Below, piece by piece: positions 1 to 7,692 of a stretch of DNA of 64,000 bases. The number at the start of each line of letters is the position of its first letter. The first letter of the stretch is position 1. The translations under genes and the position numbers were made by a program. The notes below the pieces were generated by a model, which did not search any database, was not told where the DNA came from, and was given only the letters and a program-made list of their open reading frames with translations. This DNA comes from Micromonospora parva (GTDB lineage Bacteria; Actinomycetota; Actinomycetes; Mycobacteriales; Micromonosporaceae): the NCBI RefSeq assembly GCF_000718515.1, contig NZ_JNZS01000007.1, positions 1-64,000 of the forward strand, given 5' to 3'.

Positions 1-1
1 G

Positions 2-217
2 CGCTGGTGCGACGCCCACCACATCCACCACTGGGCCAACGGCGGCACCACCAATCTCGACAACGCCGTCCTGCTCTGCGGCCACCACCACCGACACCTC
101 CACCACAGCGACTGGACCGTGCGACTGGCAGGCGACGGCCACCCCGAGTTCGTACCACCGGCCTGGCTCGACCCCGAACAACTCCCCCGCCGCAACCACT
201 ACCACCGACGAACATAA
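2..217 (+). CDS. HNH endonuclease, C-terminal fragment (DUF222/13E12-like)
   Basis: The gene enters from the left edge; only the last 71 codons are present, ending at TAA 215-217. The fragment reads RWCDAHHIHHWANGGTTNL and continues LDNAVLLCGHHHRHLHH, the Cys/His-rich HNH nuclease core: the first His pair, the Asn, and the CxHHH zinc/catalytic end. A tail with WTVRLAGDGHPEF and PPAWLDPEQ follows, as in the actinobacterial DUF222-HNH (13E12 repeat) family, where the HNH domain ends the protein. These are multicopy genes of uncertain role in actinobacterial genomes. The N-terminal DUF222 part lies outside the window, so intactness cannot be judged. Confidence 0.85.
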   Translation, partial: RWCDAHHIHHWANGGTTNLDNAVLLCGHHHRHLHHSDWTVRLAGDGHPEFVPPAWLDPEQLPRRNHYHRRT

Positions 218-272
218 GAGCAGCCAGCCGAGAACGATCACCGCCTGCCAGGTCGGCACGCCAGAAGCGAGC

Positions 273-446
273 GGAAAGACCGAAGCGCCGACCGACACCC
301 GCCTGTACGCCTGCCGACCGGGCCGAACAAAGAGCTGCCGGTGGTGACTCACGAGGGGCGGAAAGACCGAACCGCCGAGCGACACCCGCCCGTACGCCTA
401 TCGACCGGGCCGAACAAAGAGCTGCCAGTGGTGACTCACGAAGGTT
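273..446. repeat. 87-bp tandem duplication (two copies)
   Basis: Copy 1 is 273-359 and copy 2 is 360-446. Both begin GGAAAGACCGAA and share a core around GGGCCGAACAAAGAGCTGCC and GGTGACTCACGA. By eye about 78 of 87 positions match. The period is divisible by three, so an ORF through it repeats in frame, but the stretch follows the HNH stop codon and I see no start signal. Confidence 0.85.
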
Positions 447-599
447 TGCCGTGCCGGTGCGCGACCGGCTCGCGGGCGGACCTCCATGCACCAGTCCTCC
501 GCGAACGCTAACGCGAGGGCGTGGCGGTTGGACGCGGTGCCGGAGGTCATCGACGGCACCGATGCGTACCTGACATGACGGCTACTGTCGGTAATCCAG

Positions 600-630
600 T
601 TGACCTCAAGCTTGGGTGAGGTCCTAGCCT
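600..630 (+). promoter_or_regulatory. MerR-family (SoxR-like) promoter with 19-bp spacer
   Basis: A -35 TTGACC (600-605) and a -10 TAGCCT (625-630) are separated by 19 bp, the long spacer typical of promoters twisted into activity by MerR-family activators. A dyad ACCTCA (603-608) / TGAGGT (617-622) is centred in the spacer. CCTCAAG...GTGAGG resembles the SoxR box as I recall it. The promoter points at the ABC exporter, whose start is 20 bases beyond the -10. No MerR-family gene is adjacent, so the regulator must act in trans. Confidence 0.7.
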
Positions 631-649
631 CCGGTATCGGAGGTAATGC

Positions 650-2626
650 ATGAGCATGGAAGTTACCGCGTGGATGTCTCTGCACCACGCGATGAACGCG
701 CAGGATGAGCGACCGCTGTCCCGCGCGACCTTGAAACGGATCGCGGAGTTCGCGCGGCCACACCGCGCTCTGATCATCAGGTTCCTGCTGCTGAGTGTGG
801 TGACGGCGGTTCTCACCGTGGCGGCGCCGGTCCTCGCGGGTCGGGTGGTCGACGCGATCGTCGACGGCGCCGAGAGTGGCGTCGTGATCCGGTTGGCGGT
901 ACTGATCGCGGTGATCGCCCTCGCCGAGGCCGGGCTGGGTCTGGTGACGCGGTTCCTCTCCGCCAGCATCGGTGAGGGGTTGATCGTCCAACTGCGGACG
1001 GCTGTCTTCGACCACGTTCAGCGCATGCCGGTGGCGTTCTTCACGCGGACCCGTACGGGTGCGCTGGTCAGCCGCCTGAACAACGACGTGATCGGTGCGC
1101 AGCGGGCCTTCAGCGACACCCTGTCGAGTGTGGTCGGCAACGCGGTCACGCTGATGCTGACGTTGGGCGTGATGCTCACCTTCTCCTGGCAGATCACGTT
1201 GCTGGCGCTGGTCCTGCTGCCCATCTTCGTTCTCCCGGCCCGCCGGATGGGTTCGCGGCTCGCCCGGTTGCAGCGGGAGGCCGCCGAGCACAACGCGGCG
1301 ATGAGCACCCGGATGACGGAACGCTTCTCCGCACCCGGGGCCACCCTGGTCAAGCTGTACGGGCGGCCGGCCGAGGAGTCCGCGGAGTTCGCGGCGCGGG
1401 CACGTCGGGTCCGGGACATCGGCATCCGCGCCGCGATGCTGCAGTGGGTCTTCATCACCGCCCTCACCGTCGTCGGCTCGCTGGCGCTGGCCCTGGTCTA
1501 CGGGTTGGGCGGTCTGTACGCGTTACGGGGCAGCCTCGACGCCGGAACGGTGGTCGCCCTCGCGCTGCTGCTGTCCCGCCTGTACGCCCCGCTGACCTCG
1601 CTGGCCAGTGCCCGCGTCGAGGTGATGAGCGCGCTGGTGAGCTTCGAGCGGGTGTTCGAGGTGCTCGACCTCAAGCCGCTGATCCTCGACAGGCCCCATG
1701 CCCAACCCCTCCCGGAAGGGCCGGTCGCTGTCGAGTTCGACGACGTCCGGTTCGGCTACCCCGCAGCGGACAAGGTGTCGCTCGCGTCCCTGGAGGACGT
1801 GGCGAAGCTGGACACGCGCGGCGGTGAGGAGGTGCTGCACGGGGTGTCGTTCCGCGCCGAAGCGGGGCAGATGGTGGCGCTCGTCGGCTCCTCCGGGGCG
1901 GGCAAGTCGACGATCGCGCAACTCGTGCCTCGCCTGTACGACGTCGAGGACGGTGCGGTGAAGCTCGCCGACGTCGACGTACGCGAACTGTCGGCCGAGT
2001 CGATCCGGACGGCACTGGGCGTGGTGACCCAGGACGGGCACCTCTTCCACGAGAGCATCCGCGCCAACCTGGCGTTCGCCCGGCCGGACGCGACCGAGGA
2101 CGAGATGTGGGAGGTGCTCCGGCGCGCCCGACTCGACGACCTGATCCGCTCCCTTCCCGACGGGCTCGACACCGTTGTCGGCGAGCGCGGATACCGGCTG
2201 TCCGGCGGGGAACGGCAACGGCTCACCATCGCGCGACTGCTGCTGGCCCGTCCGCGCGTGGTCATCCTCGACGAAGCCACCGCGCACCTCGACTCCACCT
2301 CGGAGGCGGCGGTTCAGGAAGCCCTCGCCGAGGCCCTGACCGGCCGGACCAGCGTGGTCATCGCGCACCGGCTCTCCACCATCCGGGCAGCCGATCAGAT
2401 CCTCGTCGTGGAAGCCGGGCGCATCGTCGAACGCGGGCGACACAGTGACCTGCTCGCGGCCGGCGGTCGCTACCACGAGTTGTATCGCACCCAGTTCGCG
2501 GACCAAACGACGGCCCAGGAGGACCCGCCGGCCTCGCAGCACCCCCCGGCCCAGGAAACGCCGGCCCTGGAGCAACCGACGGCCCCGAACCAACCGACGG
2601 TCCAGGAGCAGCGCGTCGGGCTCTGA
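650..2626 (+). CDS. ABC exporter, fused permease and ATPase
   Basis: This 658-residue half-transporter of the MsbA/LmrA type probably forms a homodimer and exports lipids or hydrophobic toxins. An N-terminal six-helix domain (about residues 40-330, beginning FLLLSVVTAVLTVAAP) precedes a nucleotide-binding domain with Walker A GSSGAGKST (near 409), signature LSGGERQR, Walker B VVILDEAT and the H-loop IAHRLS. The ATPase is complete. A Pro/Gln/Thr-rich tail of about 40 residues (PPASQHPPAQETPALEQPTA...) follows and looks disordered. The ATG at 650 has GGAGG at 639-643, six bases upstream. The MerR/SoxR-like promoter in front suggests induction by a drug or redox-active compound. Confidence 0.9.
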   Translation: MSMEVTAWMSLHHAMNAQDERPLSRATLKRIAEFARPHRALIIRFLLLSVVTAVLTVAAPVLAGRVVDAIVDGAESGVVIRLAVLIAVIALAEAGLGLVTRFLSASIGEGLIVQLRTAVFDHVQRMPVAFFTRTRTGALVSRLNNDVIGAQRAFSDTLSSVVGNAVTLMLTLGVMLTFSWQITLLALVLLPIFVLPARRMGSRLARLQREAAEHNAAMSTRMTERFSAPGATLVKLYGRPAEESAEFAARARRVRDIGIRAAMLQWVFITALTVVGSLALALVYGLGGLYALRGSLDAGTVVALALLLSRLYAPLTSLASARVEVMSALVSFERVFEVLDLKPLILDRPHAQPLPEGPVAVEFDDVRFGYPAADKVSLASLEDVAKLDTRGGEEVLHGVSFRAEAGQMVALVGSSGAGKSTIAQLVPRLYDVEDGAVKLADVDVRELSAESIRTALGVVTQDGHLFHESIRANLAFARPDATEDEMWEVLRRARLDDLIRSLPDGLDTVVGERGYRLSGGERQRLTIARLLLARPRVVILDEATAHLDSTSEAAVQEALAEALTGRTSVVIAHRLSTIRAADQILVVEAGRIVERGRHSDLLAAGGRYHELYRTQFADQTTAQEDPPASQHPPAQETPALEQPTAPNQPTVQEQRVGL

Positions 2627-2640
2627 CGGCCCTCGCCCAC

Positions 2641-2737
2641 CTGAAACAGCCGCGGCAGCCCGCCCCTCAAGGACGGTCTGAAACAGCCGCGGCGGTCCGC
2701 CTTTCAAGGACGGCCTGAAACAGCCGCGACAGCCGGC
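2641..2737. repeat. 37-bp tandem repeat, about 2.6 copies
   Basis: CTGAAACAGCCGCG recurs at 2641, 2678 and 2715, exactly 37 bp apart; the first two units also share the rest of the period, ending CAAGGACGG. Each full unit holds a small GGCGG/CCGCC-type dyad. The array lies just after the ABC exporter stop. The third copy decays after about 23 bases. Confidence 0.85.
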
Positions 2738-2794
2738 CATCCGTCACGGACAGGCCGGAACGCCTGGGTCGCGAGGCGCCGGGTGAATCGGCAG

Positions 2795-2832
2795 CGCCGC
2801 CCGACCCGGAAGGCACTCCGGGTCGGGCGGCG
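2795..2832. terminator. Convergent hairpin terminator
   Basis: A perfect 16-bp stem (2795-2810 and 2817-2832, arms CGCCGCCCGACCCGGA and complement) has a 6-base loop AGGCAC. It lies between the rightward ABC exporter and the leftward PepSY gene and could end transcription from both. No T-tract is present, as is common in this high-GC group. Confidence 0.75.
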
Positions 2833-2849
2833 GCCGATCGACCGTCGTC

Positions 2850-3455
2850 TCAGTCGTTGTCGTTGCCGTCATCGTCGTCGTTGTCGTCATCGTCGTCGGC
2901 GTCGTCGTCGGCGTCGTTGTCGTCGTCGTCGGCGTCGTTGTCGTCGTCGTCGGCGTCGTTGTCGTCGACCGGCTCCTGCTCGGCCTTGATCACCGACCCG
3001 TTGTCCCGGTCGACGTCCACCTCGTGCTCGGTGTCGCCCGCGACGATCTCGACGCTCCACACCGGCCGGCCGTTCTCCTGTTCGGCTTCGACCTCGACGA
3101 TCTGGCCGCCGCCGGCCTTGGCGAGCGCGATCTCACCGGCACGCGTCTCGTCGACCGCGCTGCCCGCCGGCGCGCTACCGGTCGACGGCGTACCGGCCGA
3201 CGGCGTACCGGATGGGGTACCGGACGACGGCGTGCCGCTCGACGGCGTACCCGACGGGGCCGACGGGGTGTCGGTGGTCCCCGGCGCGTCGGTGGTGCTG
3301 GGTGCGACGGTGCCCGTGGGGGCGACGGTTGCCGCGGCGAGCGCCGTGCCGCCGGTCCGCGAGTCGTTCGCGGCGGTGACGCCGAGCGCGACCCCGGCCA
3401 CCGCCAGCACCGCCGACCCGCCGACCGACGCCAGAAGCAGATTGGTGCGCTTCAT
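2850..3455 (-). CDS. Secreted PepSY-domain protein with acidic Asp/Asn tail
   Basis: The product of 201 residues begins MKRTNLLLASVGGSAVLAVAGVA, a Sec signal peptide or N-terminal anchor. A Thr/Pro/Ser/Gly-rich linker follows (repeated SGTPSSGTPS), then one PepSY domain (about residues 104-160: DETRAGEIALAKAGGG, then VWSVEIVAGDTEHEVDVDRDNG). The last 40 residues are almost only Asp and Asn, with the unit DNDADDD repeated. PepSY proteins are extracytoplasmic and often tied to two-component systems; this tail may bind cations. I chose the ATG at 3455, with AGGTGG eight bases upstream, over an in-frame GTG at 3467. A motif at 3523-3545, shared with the promoter beside the two-component system at 6-7.7 kb, suggests control by that system. 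Confidence 0.85.
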   Translation of the reverse strand: MKRTNLLLASVGGSAVLAVAGVALGVTAANDSRTGGTALAAATVAPTGTVAPSTTDAPGTTDTPSAPSGTPSSGTPSSGTPSGTPSAGTPSTGSAPAGSAVDETRAGEIALAKAGGGQIVEVEAEQENGRPVWSVEIVAGDTEHEVDVDRDNGSVIKAEQEPVDDNDADDDDNDADDDDNDADDDADDDDDNDDDDGNDND

Positions 3456-3522
3456 CGTGGTGTCCACCTTTCCTCGGTTGTCGACTCCGAGGATCGGTCA
3501 GGTTGGGATAGCACCGCGCTGT

Positions 3523-3545
3523 CCGGACGCTAAGGCCGGGTTAAG
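3523..3545 (-). promoter_or_regulatory. Putative response-regulator direct-repeat site upstream of the PepSY gene
   Basis: Read on the minus strand this is CTTAACC, two bases, GCCTTAGCGT, one base, CGG. The TTAAC and TTAGC cores are 11 bp apart, the usual spacing of OmpR/PhoB half-sites. The site matches 19 of 23 positions of the stretch at 7693-7715 and lies about 70-90 bases before the PepSY start. Confidence 0.5.
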
Positions 3546-3594
3546 CCGAGGATCCCGTACCGCCCTCTCGGGACTGCGCGTCGGCTTCGAGCGG

Positions 3595-4077
3595 TCAGAG
3601 CGCCATCCGCATGAAAACGTCGGCGCGGGCGTACGGCGGCAGCGGGATCTGTTCCGGATCGACGTGCTGGAAGCCGACACTTTCGTAGAGGTGCACGGCG
3701 TTCGCAAGCTTGGTGTTGCTGCCCAGGAACAGGGTGGCCGCGCCGAGCTGGCGGGCGCGCGCGATCGCCAGCTCGATGAGCTGACGGCCGATGCCCCGGC
3801 CGCGGGCCGCCGGGGCCACCGCCATCTTCGACAGTTCGAAGACCTCCGCCGAGCTGCGGATCAGTGCGACACAGCCGACGATCTCCCGGCCGTCCCGGAC
3901 GATCAGCACGTCACCACCCGGGTCGACGATGGCCGAGAACGGGTCGTCGAGCGTCTTGCGGTCAGGCTCCTCAAGGGCGGCGAAGAAGTGGGAGATCCAT
4001 TCTTCGTTCAACGTCCGGAAGGCCGCGGCCTCCTCGGCGGTCGTCATGGACGTGACGGTCAGCGTGCTCGGATTCAT
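3595..4077 (-). CDS. GNAT-family N-acetyltransferase
   Basis: This 160-residue protein fills a single GNAT fold. The acetyl-CoA pyrophosphate loop is visible as MAVAPAARGRGIGRQLIELA (Arg-Gly-Arg-Gly-Ile-Gly), followed by LFLGSNTKLANAVHLYESVGF, the typical GNAT C-terminal half. The substrate is unknown. The ATG at 4077 gives a standard length; a longer reading to a TTG at 4113 would run further into the divergent promoter region. The gene is divergent from the LysR gene at 4147, the classic arrangement of a LysR regulator and its target, so regulation by that neighbour is likely but not shown. Confidence 0.85.
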   Translation of the reverse strand: MNPSTLTVTSMTTAEEAAAFRTLNEEWISHFFAALEEPDRKTLDDPFSAIVDPGGDVLIVRDGREIVGCVALIRSSAEVFELSKMAVAPAARGRGIGRQLIELAIARARQLGAATLFLGSNTKLANAVHLYESVGFQHVDPEQIPLPPYARADVFMRMAL

Positions 4078-4146
4078 GGTTCGATTCTCTGAGCCCGCTA
4101 TCCGAACGTCCAATATCTTGTTCCGAACAATCTATATCCTTGGCAT
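4078..4146. promoter_or_regulatory. Divergent promoter region between GNAT and LysR genes
   Basis: These 69 bases are much more AT-rich than their surroundings and contain CTTGTTCCGAACAA (4118-4131), a dyad with TTGTTC/GAACAA arms, followed by TCTATATCC. This is a good candidate LysR-type operator overlapping both promoters. Confidence 0.5.
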
Positions 4147-5028
4147 ATGGATCCTGAACTGCGCCATCTGCGGTACTTCGTCGCGGTCGCCGAGGAGCTG
4201 CACTTCGGTCGGGCCGCGGCACGGCTGCGGATGGCCCAACCGCCGCTGTCGCAGCAGATCCGCCAGCTGGAGGCGATGATCGGTACGCCGCTGTTCGCTC
4301 GTACCTCCCGGTCGGTGACGCTGACGCCGGCGGGTGAGGCGTACCTGATCCGGTGCCGGCGGGTGCTGGCCGCCGTCGCCGACGATGTGCACGAGGCGGG
4401 CCGCATCGGCCGTGGCGAGCAGGGACGCTTCGACATCGGCTTCGTCAGTTCGGCGATCCAGCTCGGACTGGCCGGGCCGATCCGTCGGTTCCGGGAACAC
4501 CATCCGGCCGTTCACCTGCGTCTGCACGAGGCGTTCACGGCGCAGATCGTCGACCGGCTGTTGACCGGCGAGATCGATGTCGGCGTGGTCCGGGACGCGG
4601 ACGACCACGACGACCTGGTCGGCACCACATTCGCCACCGAGACCTTCGTCGCCGTCCTGCCGGCCGACCACCCGCGCGCGAAAGACCCCAGCATCGACGC
4701 CGCGCTGCTGCGCGACGACCTGTTCGTCTTCTTCCCCCGGGTGGCCGGCGAGCGGGCCTACCAGCGCAACCTTCGACCGTGCCTGGACGCCGGCTACACA
4801 CCGCGCGTCGTCCAGGTCGCCAGCAGTTGGAACACTCTGGCGCACCTGGTCGCAGCCGGCCTCGGGGTCACGATCGCGCCGGCGAGCATCTCCGCAGTGG
4901 TGCCCCCGCCGGTGGCGGTACTGCCGTTGACCGGCACCGGGGCCACCACGGAGATGCGGATCCTGCGCCGCCGGGATGACGACCGGATCACTTCGACGAG
5001 CTTCGGGGCCGTAGGGCAGGTGCCCTGA
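4147..5028 (+). CDS. LysR-family transcriptional regulator
   Basis: The protein of 293 residues starts MDPELRHLRYFVAVAEELHF, the standard LysR winged-helix opening, with the recognition helix region AAARLRMAQPPLSQQIRQLE. Residues 90-280 form the periplasmic-binding-like effector domain (QGRFDIGFVSSAIQLGL, then DVGVVRDADDHDD and VASSWNTLAHLVAAGLGVTIAPA). The effector is unknown. There is no clear Shine-Dalgarno sequence before the ATG. The probable target is the divergent acetyltransferase gene. Confidence 0.92.
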   Translation: MDPELRHLRYFVAVAEELHFGRAAARLRMAQPPLSQQIRQLEAMIGTPLFARTSRSVTLTPAGEAYLIRCRRVLAAVADDVHEAGRIGRGEQGRFDIGFVSSAIQLGLAGPIRRFREHHPAVHLRLHEAFTAQIVDRLLTGEIDVGVVRDADDHDDLVGTTFATETFVAVLPADHPRAKDPSIDAALLRDDLFVFFPRVAGERAYQRNLRPCLDAGYTPRVVQVASSWNTLAHLVAAGLGVTIAPASISAVVPPPVAVLPLTGTGATTEMRILRRRDDDRITSTSFGAVGQVP

Positions 5029-5060
5029 CCTCGACGGCACAAGAGCAGCGTCGACGGCAC

Positions 5061-5084
5061 GGCAGGGGCGGATCCGCCCCTGCC
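5061..5084. terminator. Palindromic terminator between convergent genes
   Basis: GGCAGGGGCG-GATC-CGCCCCTGCC is a perfect 24-bp palindrome (10-bp stem, GATC loop) between the LysR stop and the convergent DUF5872 stop; it probably terminates both. Confidence 0.75.
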
Positions 5085-5087
5085 CGG

Positions 5088-5642
5088 CTACCCTCGCCGG
5101 TTGAGCTCCGCCTCCAGTCGCTGGACGAGCGTCTTGCGGTCCTTGCTGGCGCGCTCGTTACGCAGCGCGGTCTTCAGCTGTCGCGTGTCGAGGCCCCGGA
5201 CCAGCTTGGTCGCTTCCGCGACCGACATCTCCGACATCCGGCCGGCCGTGGTGGCGTCCCGACGGGCGCGTTTCGCCGGCCCGGTGTTGGCGACGTACTG
5301 CCTGCCGGATCGGGACGCCTCGCGCTTCTTCGTGTCGGTCGCGCGTCGCTGGCTCTCCGACATCTCCTCCCAGGCCTTCTTGGGCAGGTAGCGACTCGTC
5401 GTGCCGTCCTTGCGCGCCCGGGTGTCGCCCTCCTTCGTCTGCCATTTCTCGTTGCCCCAGCGCTGGAGCGACTTCTGCCGCTCGTCCTTTTCGCCCAGGA
5501 ATCCGCCGCCGCGTTTCTTGTACTCCTGAGTGACCAGCTGCGACTTGCGCGCCGACCACTGCCCCGGCCGGCCGCCCTTGTCGGAGGCCTTGATCTCTTC
5601 TTTGATCTGCTCTCGGAGCTCGGGTTTCGTGTACCGCGCCAT
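5088..5642 (-). CDS. DUF5872-like basic protein with Rho-N/SAP-like tail
   Basis: The protein has 184 residues and is very rich in Lys/Arg. It starts MARYTKPELREQIKEEIKAS and carries the conserved blocks GGRPGQWSARKSQLVTQEYKK and LQRWGNEKWQTKEG that I associate with DUF5872. The last 45 residues (VAEATKLVRGLDTRQLKTAL, then DRKTLVQRLEAELNRRG) resemble a Rho-N or SAP-like helical nucleic-acid-binding motif. Charge and composition suggest DNA or RNA binding, but the function is unknown. It is a single-gene unit between the LysR gene and the two-component system, with its own terminator. Confidence 0.75.
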   Translation of the reverse strand: MARYTKPELREQIKEEIKASDKGGRPGQWSARKSQLVTQEYKKRGGGFLGEKDERQKSLQRWGNEKWQTKEGDTRARKDGTTSRYLPKKAWEEMSESQRRATDTKKREASRSGRQYVANTGPAKRARRDATTAGRMSEMSVAEATKLVRGLDTRQLKTALRNERASKDRKTLVQRLEAELNRRG

Positions 5643-5670
5643 GACTGGCAGCTACCCGGCGCCGCACCGG

Positions 5671-6960
5671 CTATGCGTCCCGCGGCGACGCCGGAGGCCC
5701 GAGTCGGAGGAGCACCTGGGCGCCGCCCGTCGGTCCGGTGCGCACCTCCAGCCGACCGCCGGCGGTCTGCGCGGCACGCCGGGCGATGTCCAGGCCGAGG
5801 CCGGTGGACCCGGCGGCGCTCGCGCCCCGCCGGATCGCCCCGGCGGGCATGCCCGGGCCCTCGTCGGCGACGGTGAGCACCACCTCGCCCGCCTCGCGCG
5901 CGAGCCGGACGGCGAACGGCGTGCCGTCGGGGGTGTGCGCGAAGACGTTGCCGAGCAGGGCGTCCACGGCCGCCGTCAGGTTGTCGGCGGCCACACCGAC
6001 GGGAAGCGGGCCGGGCGTCAGGTCGAGGGTGACGGCCCGGCCGGTGTCCTCGGCCAGCACCGACCAGAACGCGACCCGGTCGGCGACGATCGCCGCCGCG
6101 TCCGAGGCGGCCGGCTGCGCCGCCGGGTTGTGCCGCCACCGGGCCTGCCGGATCAGCCCGGTCACCGCGCGTTCGAGCCCGTCGGCGGCGGCGGTGATCC
6201 GGGCGGCGTCGTCCGGGTCACGCAACGACTCCGCCTCCAGGCGCAACGCCGTCAGCGGCGTCCGCAGCTGGTGCGACAGGTCGGCGACCTGTTCGCGTTC
6301 CTGCACCAGGAGCACCTGGATCCGGCTGGCGAGATGGTTGAGCGCGCCGGCCACCTCACGCAGTTCGGGGGGACCGGCCGGCGTGACCCGGGCGTCCAAC
6401 TCGGCGTTGGCGAGCCGGTGGGAGACGGCCGAGAGGTCGCTGATCGGCCGGACCAGGGTGCGCGCCAGCCGGTCGGCGACCGCCAACCCGATCAGCACGA
6501 GGATCACGCCGAGCAGCGCCAGCACCAACCAGGCCCGGGTCACTCCGGCGGTCAGCTCGTGCTGCGGTACCGCGATCCGGATCACCCCGGTGCCGTCCGC
6601 CCGCCCCTGCACGGCGATGACCACCTCCCGGCCGGCCGCCGACTCCCCGGTGAGGCTCTGTCCGCGCGCGGCGAGGGCCACCGCCGGGGTACGCGGTGTC
6701 TGGGCGCCGAGCACCGTGCCGTCGGGCAGGAAGACGCTCACCGGTCGCCCGGACTCGGCGGCGAGCTGCTCGACGGTGAGCCGGATGGTCGCCGCGTCGG
6801 CGGTGCCGACCACCGGCACCAGGCTCTGCGCGTCGGCGGTGGCCCGAACGGTGGCCCGGTCCTCGGCGACGGTGCGGACCAGCAGCGCCAACGGCACCAG
6901 GAACGCGATGAGGGTGAGGACGCTGACCGCGGCGACCAGCAGCGCGAGGCGGGCCCTCAC
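5671..6960 (-). CDS. Two-component sensor histidine kinase
   Basis: This 429-residue membrane kinase begins MRARLALLVAAVSVLTLIAFLVPLALL (first helix), has an extracytoplasmic sensor of about 150 residues, a second helix (AWLVLALLGVILVLIGLAVA), a HAMP linker, the H-box DLSHQLRTPLTALRLE, an N-box near LGNVFAHTPDG, and G-boxes VADEGPGMP and GLGLDIA. It should autophosphorylate on the H-box His and pass the phosphate to the upstream regulator. The GTG start overlaps the regulator stop by four bases (GTGA), indicating translational coupling. The signal is unknown. Confidence 0.92.
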   Translation of the reverse strand: MRARLALLVAAVSVLTLIAFLVPLALLVRTVAEDRATVRATADAQSLVPVVGTADAATIRLTVEQLAAESGRPVSVFLPDGTVLGAQTPRTPAVALAARGQSLTGESAAGREVVIAVQGRADGTGVIRIAVPQHELTAGVTRAWLVLALLGVILVLIGLAVADRLARTLVRPISDLSAVSHRLANAELDARVTPAGPPELREVAGALNHLASRIQVLLVQEREQVADLSHQLRTPLTALRLEAESLRDPDDAARITAAADGLERAVTGLIRQARWRHNPAAQPAASDAAAIVADRVAFWSVLAEDTGRAVTLDLTPGPLPVGVAADNLTAAVDALLGNVFAHTPDGTPFAVRLAREAGEVVLTVADEGPGMPAGAIRRGASAAGSTGLGLDIARRAAQTAGGRLEVRTGPTGGAQVLLRLGPPASPRDA

Positions 6961-7652
6961 GGCTGCGCCGCCGGGGCTTCCAGACGCACCCCGACACCCC
7001 GCACAGTGTGCAGGTAGCGAGGCTGCTGGGCGTTCTCCCCCAACTTGCGACGCAACCAGGACAGGTGCACGTCGACGGTCTTGTCGGCGCCGCCGTACGG
7101 GATCTGCCAGACCTCGGTGAGCAGTTCGCGTTTGGTGACCACCTGGCCGGGTCGGCCGGCGAGGTGGTGCAACAGGTCGAACTCGCGGGGTGTCAGCTCG
7201 ACAGCGGTCCCGTCCAGTGTGACCTGCCGGGCGCGGGGGTCGACGCGGAGCCCGCCGACGACCAGCGTCGGGTCCTGCCCGTCGGCGCCGGAGGGGCCCC
7301 GGCGCAGCACCGCGCGGGCGCGGGCGTCGAGCTGCGCCGCCGTGAACGGCTTGACCACGTAGTCGTCGGCGCCGGCGTCGAGCACCCGGACGATCTCGGC
7401 CTCGTCGTCGCGGGCGGTGGCCACGATGACCGGCACCGAGCTGACCGCGCGCAGCATCCGCAGCAACTCGCGGCCGTCCAGGTCGGGCAGGCCCAGGTCG
7501 AGGACGACGAGGTCGGGTCGGTCCTCCAGCGCGTCGCGGAGCCCGGCCATCGCGGTCGAGGCCGCGGCCACCGCGTGGCCGCGTTCGCGCAGGGCCCGGA
7601 TCAGCGGGGTACGGATCGTCAGGTCGTCCTCGATGAGCAACAGGCGGGCCAC
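6957..7652 (-). CDS. OmpR/PhoB-family response regulator
   Basis: The 231-residue regulator starts MARLLLIEDD at the GTG of 7652; a longer reading adds an implausible leader. The receiver domain has acidic pocket EDD, phospho-acceptor Asp52 in VVLDLGLPD, and Lys in VVKPF. The C-terminal winged helix has ELTPREFDLLHHLAGRPGQVV and DVHLSWLRRKLG, ending in HTVRGVGVRLE. A TAGCCT seven bases before the GTG could be the -10 of a leaderless transcript. Its probable binding site lies at 7693-7715, between it and the divergent gene at 7755, with a second copy before the PepSY gene. Confidence 0.93.
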   Translation of the reverse strand: MARLLLIEDDLTIRTPLIRALRERGHAVAAASTAMAGLRDALEDRPDLVVLDLGLPDLDGRELLRMLRAVSSVPVIVATARDDEAEIVRVLDAGADDYVVKPFTAAQLDARARAVLRRGPSGADGQDPTLVVGGLRVDPRARQVTLDGTAVELTPREFDLLHHLAGRPGQVVTKRELLTEVWQIPYGGADKTVDVHLSWLRRKLGENAQQPRYLHTVRGVGVRLEAPAAQP

Positions 7653-7692
7653 AGCTGGCAGGCTAACCGCTGTCAGTGGCAGCGAGGCGCAC

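Larger units (their letters stand above)
218..649. other. Intergenic region with tandem duplication and regulated promoter
   Basis: No convincing gene lies here. The stretch holds an 87-bp tandem duplication (273-446), about 150 bases of featureless GC-rich DNA, and the MerR/SoxR-type promoter at 600-630 before the ABC exporter. A 30-codon ORF at 486-578 (MHQSSANANARAWRL...) has no ribosome binding site I trust, and I did not call it. Confidence 0.6.

Noticed and set aside
486..578. 30-codon ORF before the ABC exporter considered as a leader peptide
   Set aside because: No ribosome binding site, and it lies upstream of the predicted promoter at 600-630, so it would not be in that transcript.
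1523..2740. A 405-codon minus-strand frame opposite the ABC exporter
   Set aside because: Antisense shadow; product is Arg/Gly/Val-rich with no family features, and the plus strand has intact ABC motifs.
2857..2965. GTCGTC/GTTGTC repeats considered as microsatellite or CRISPR-like array
   Set aside because: They encode the Asp/Asn tail of the PepSY protein on the minus strand; no spacers or conserved repeat of CRISPR length.
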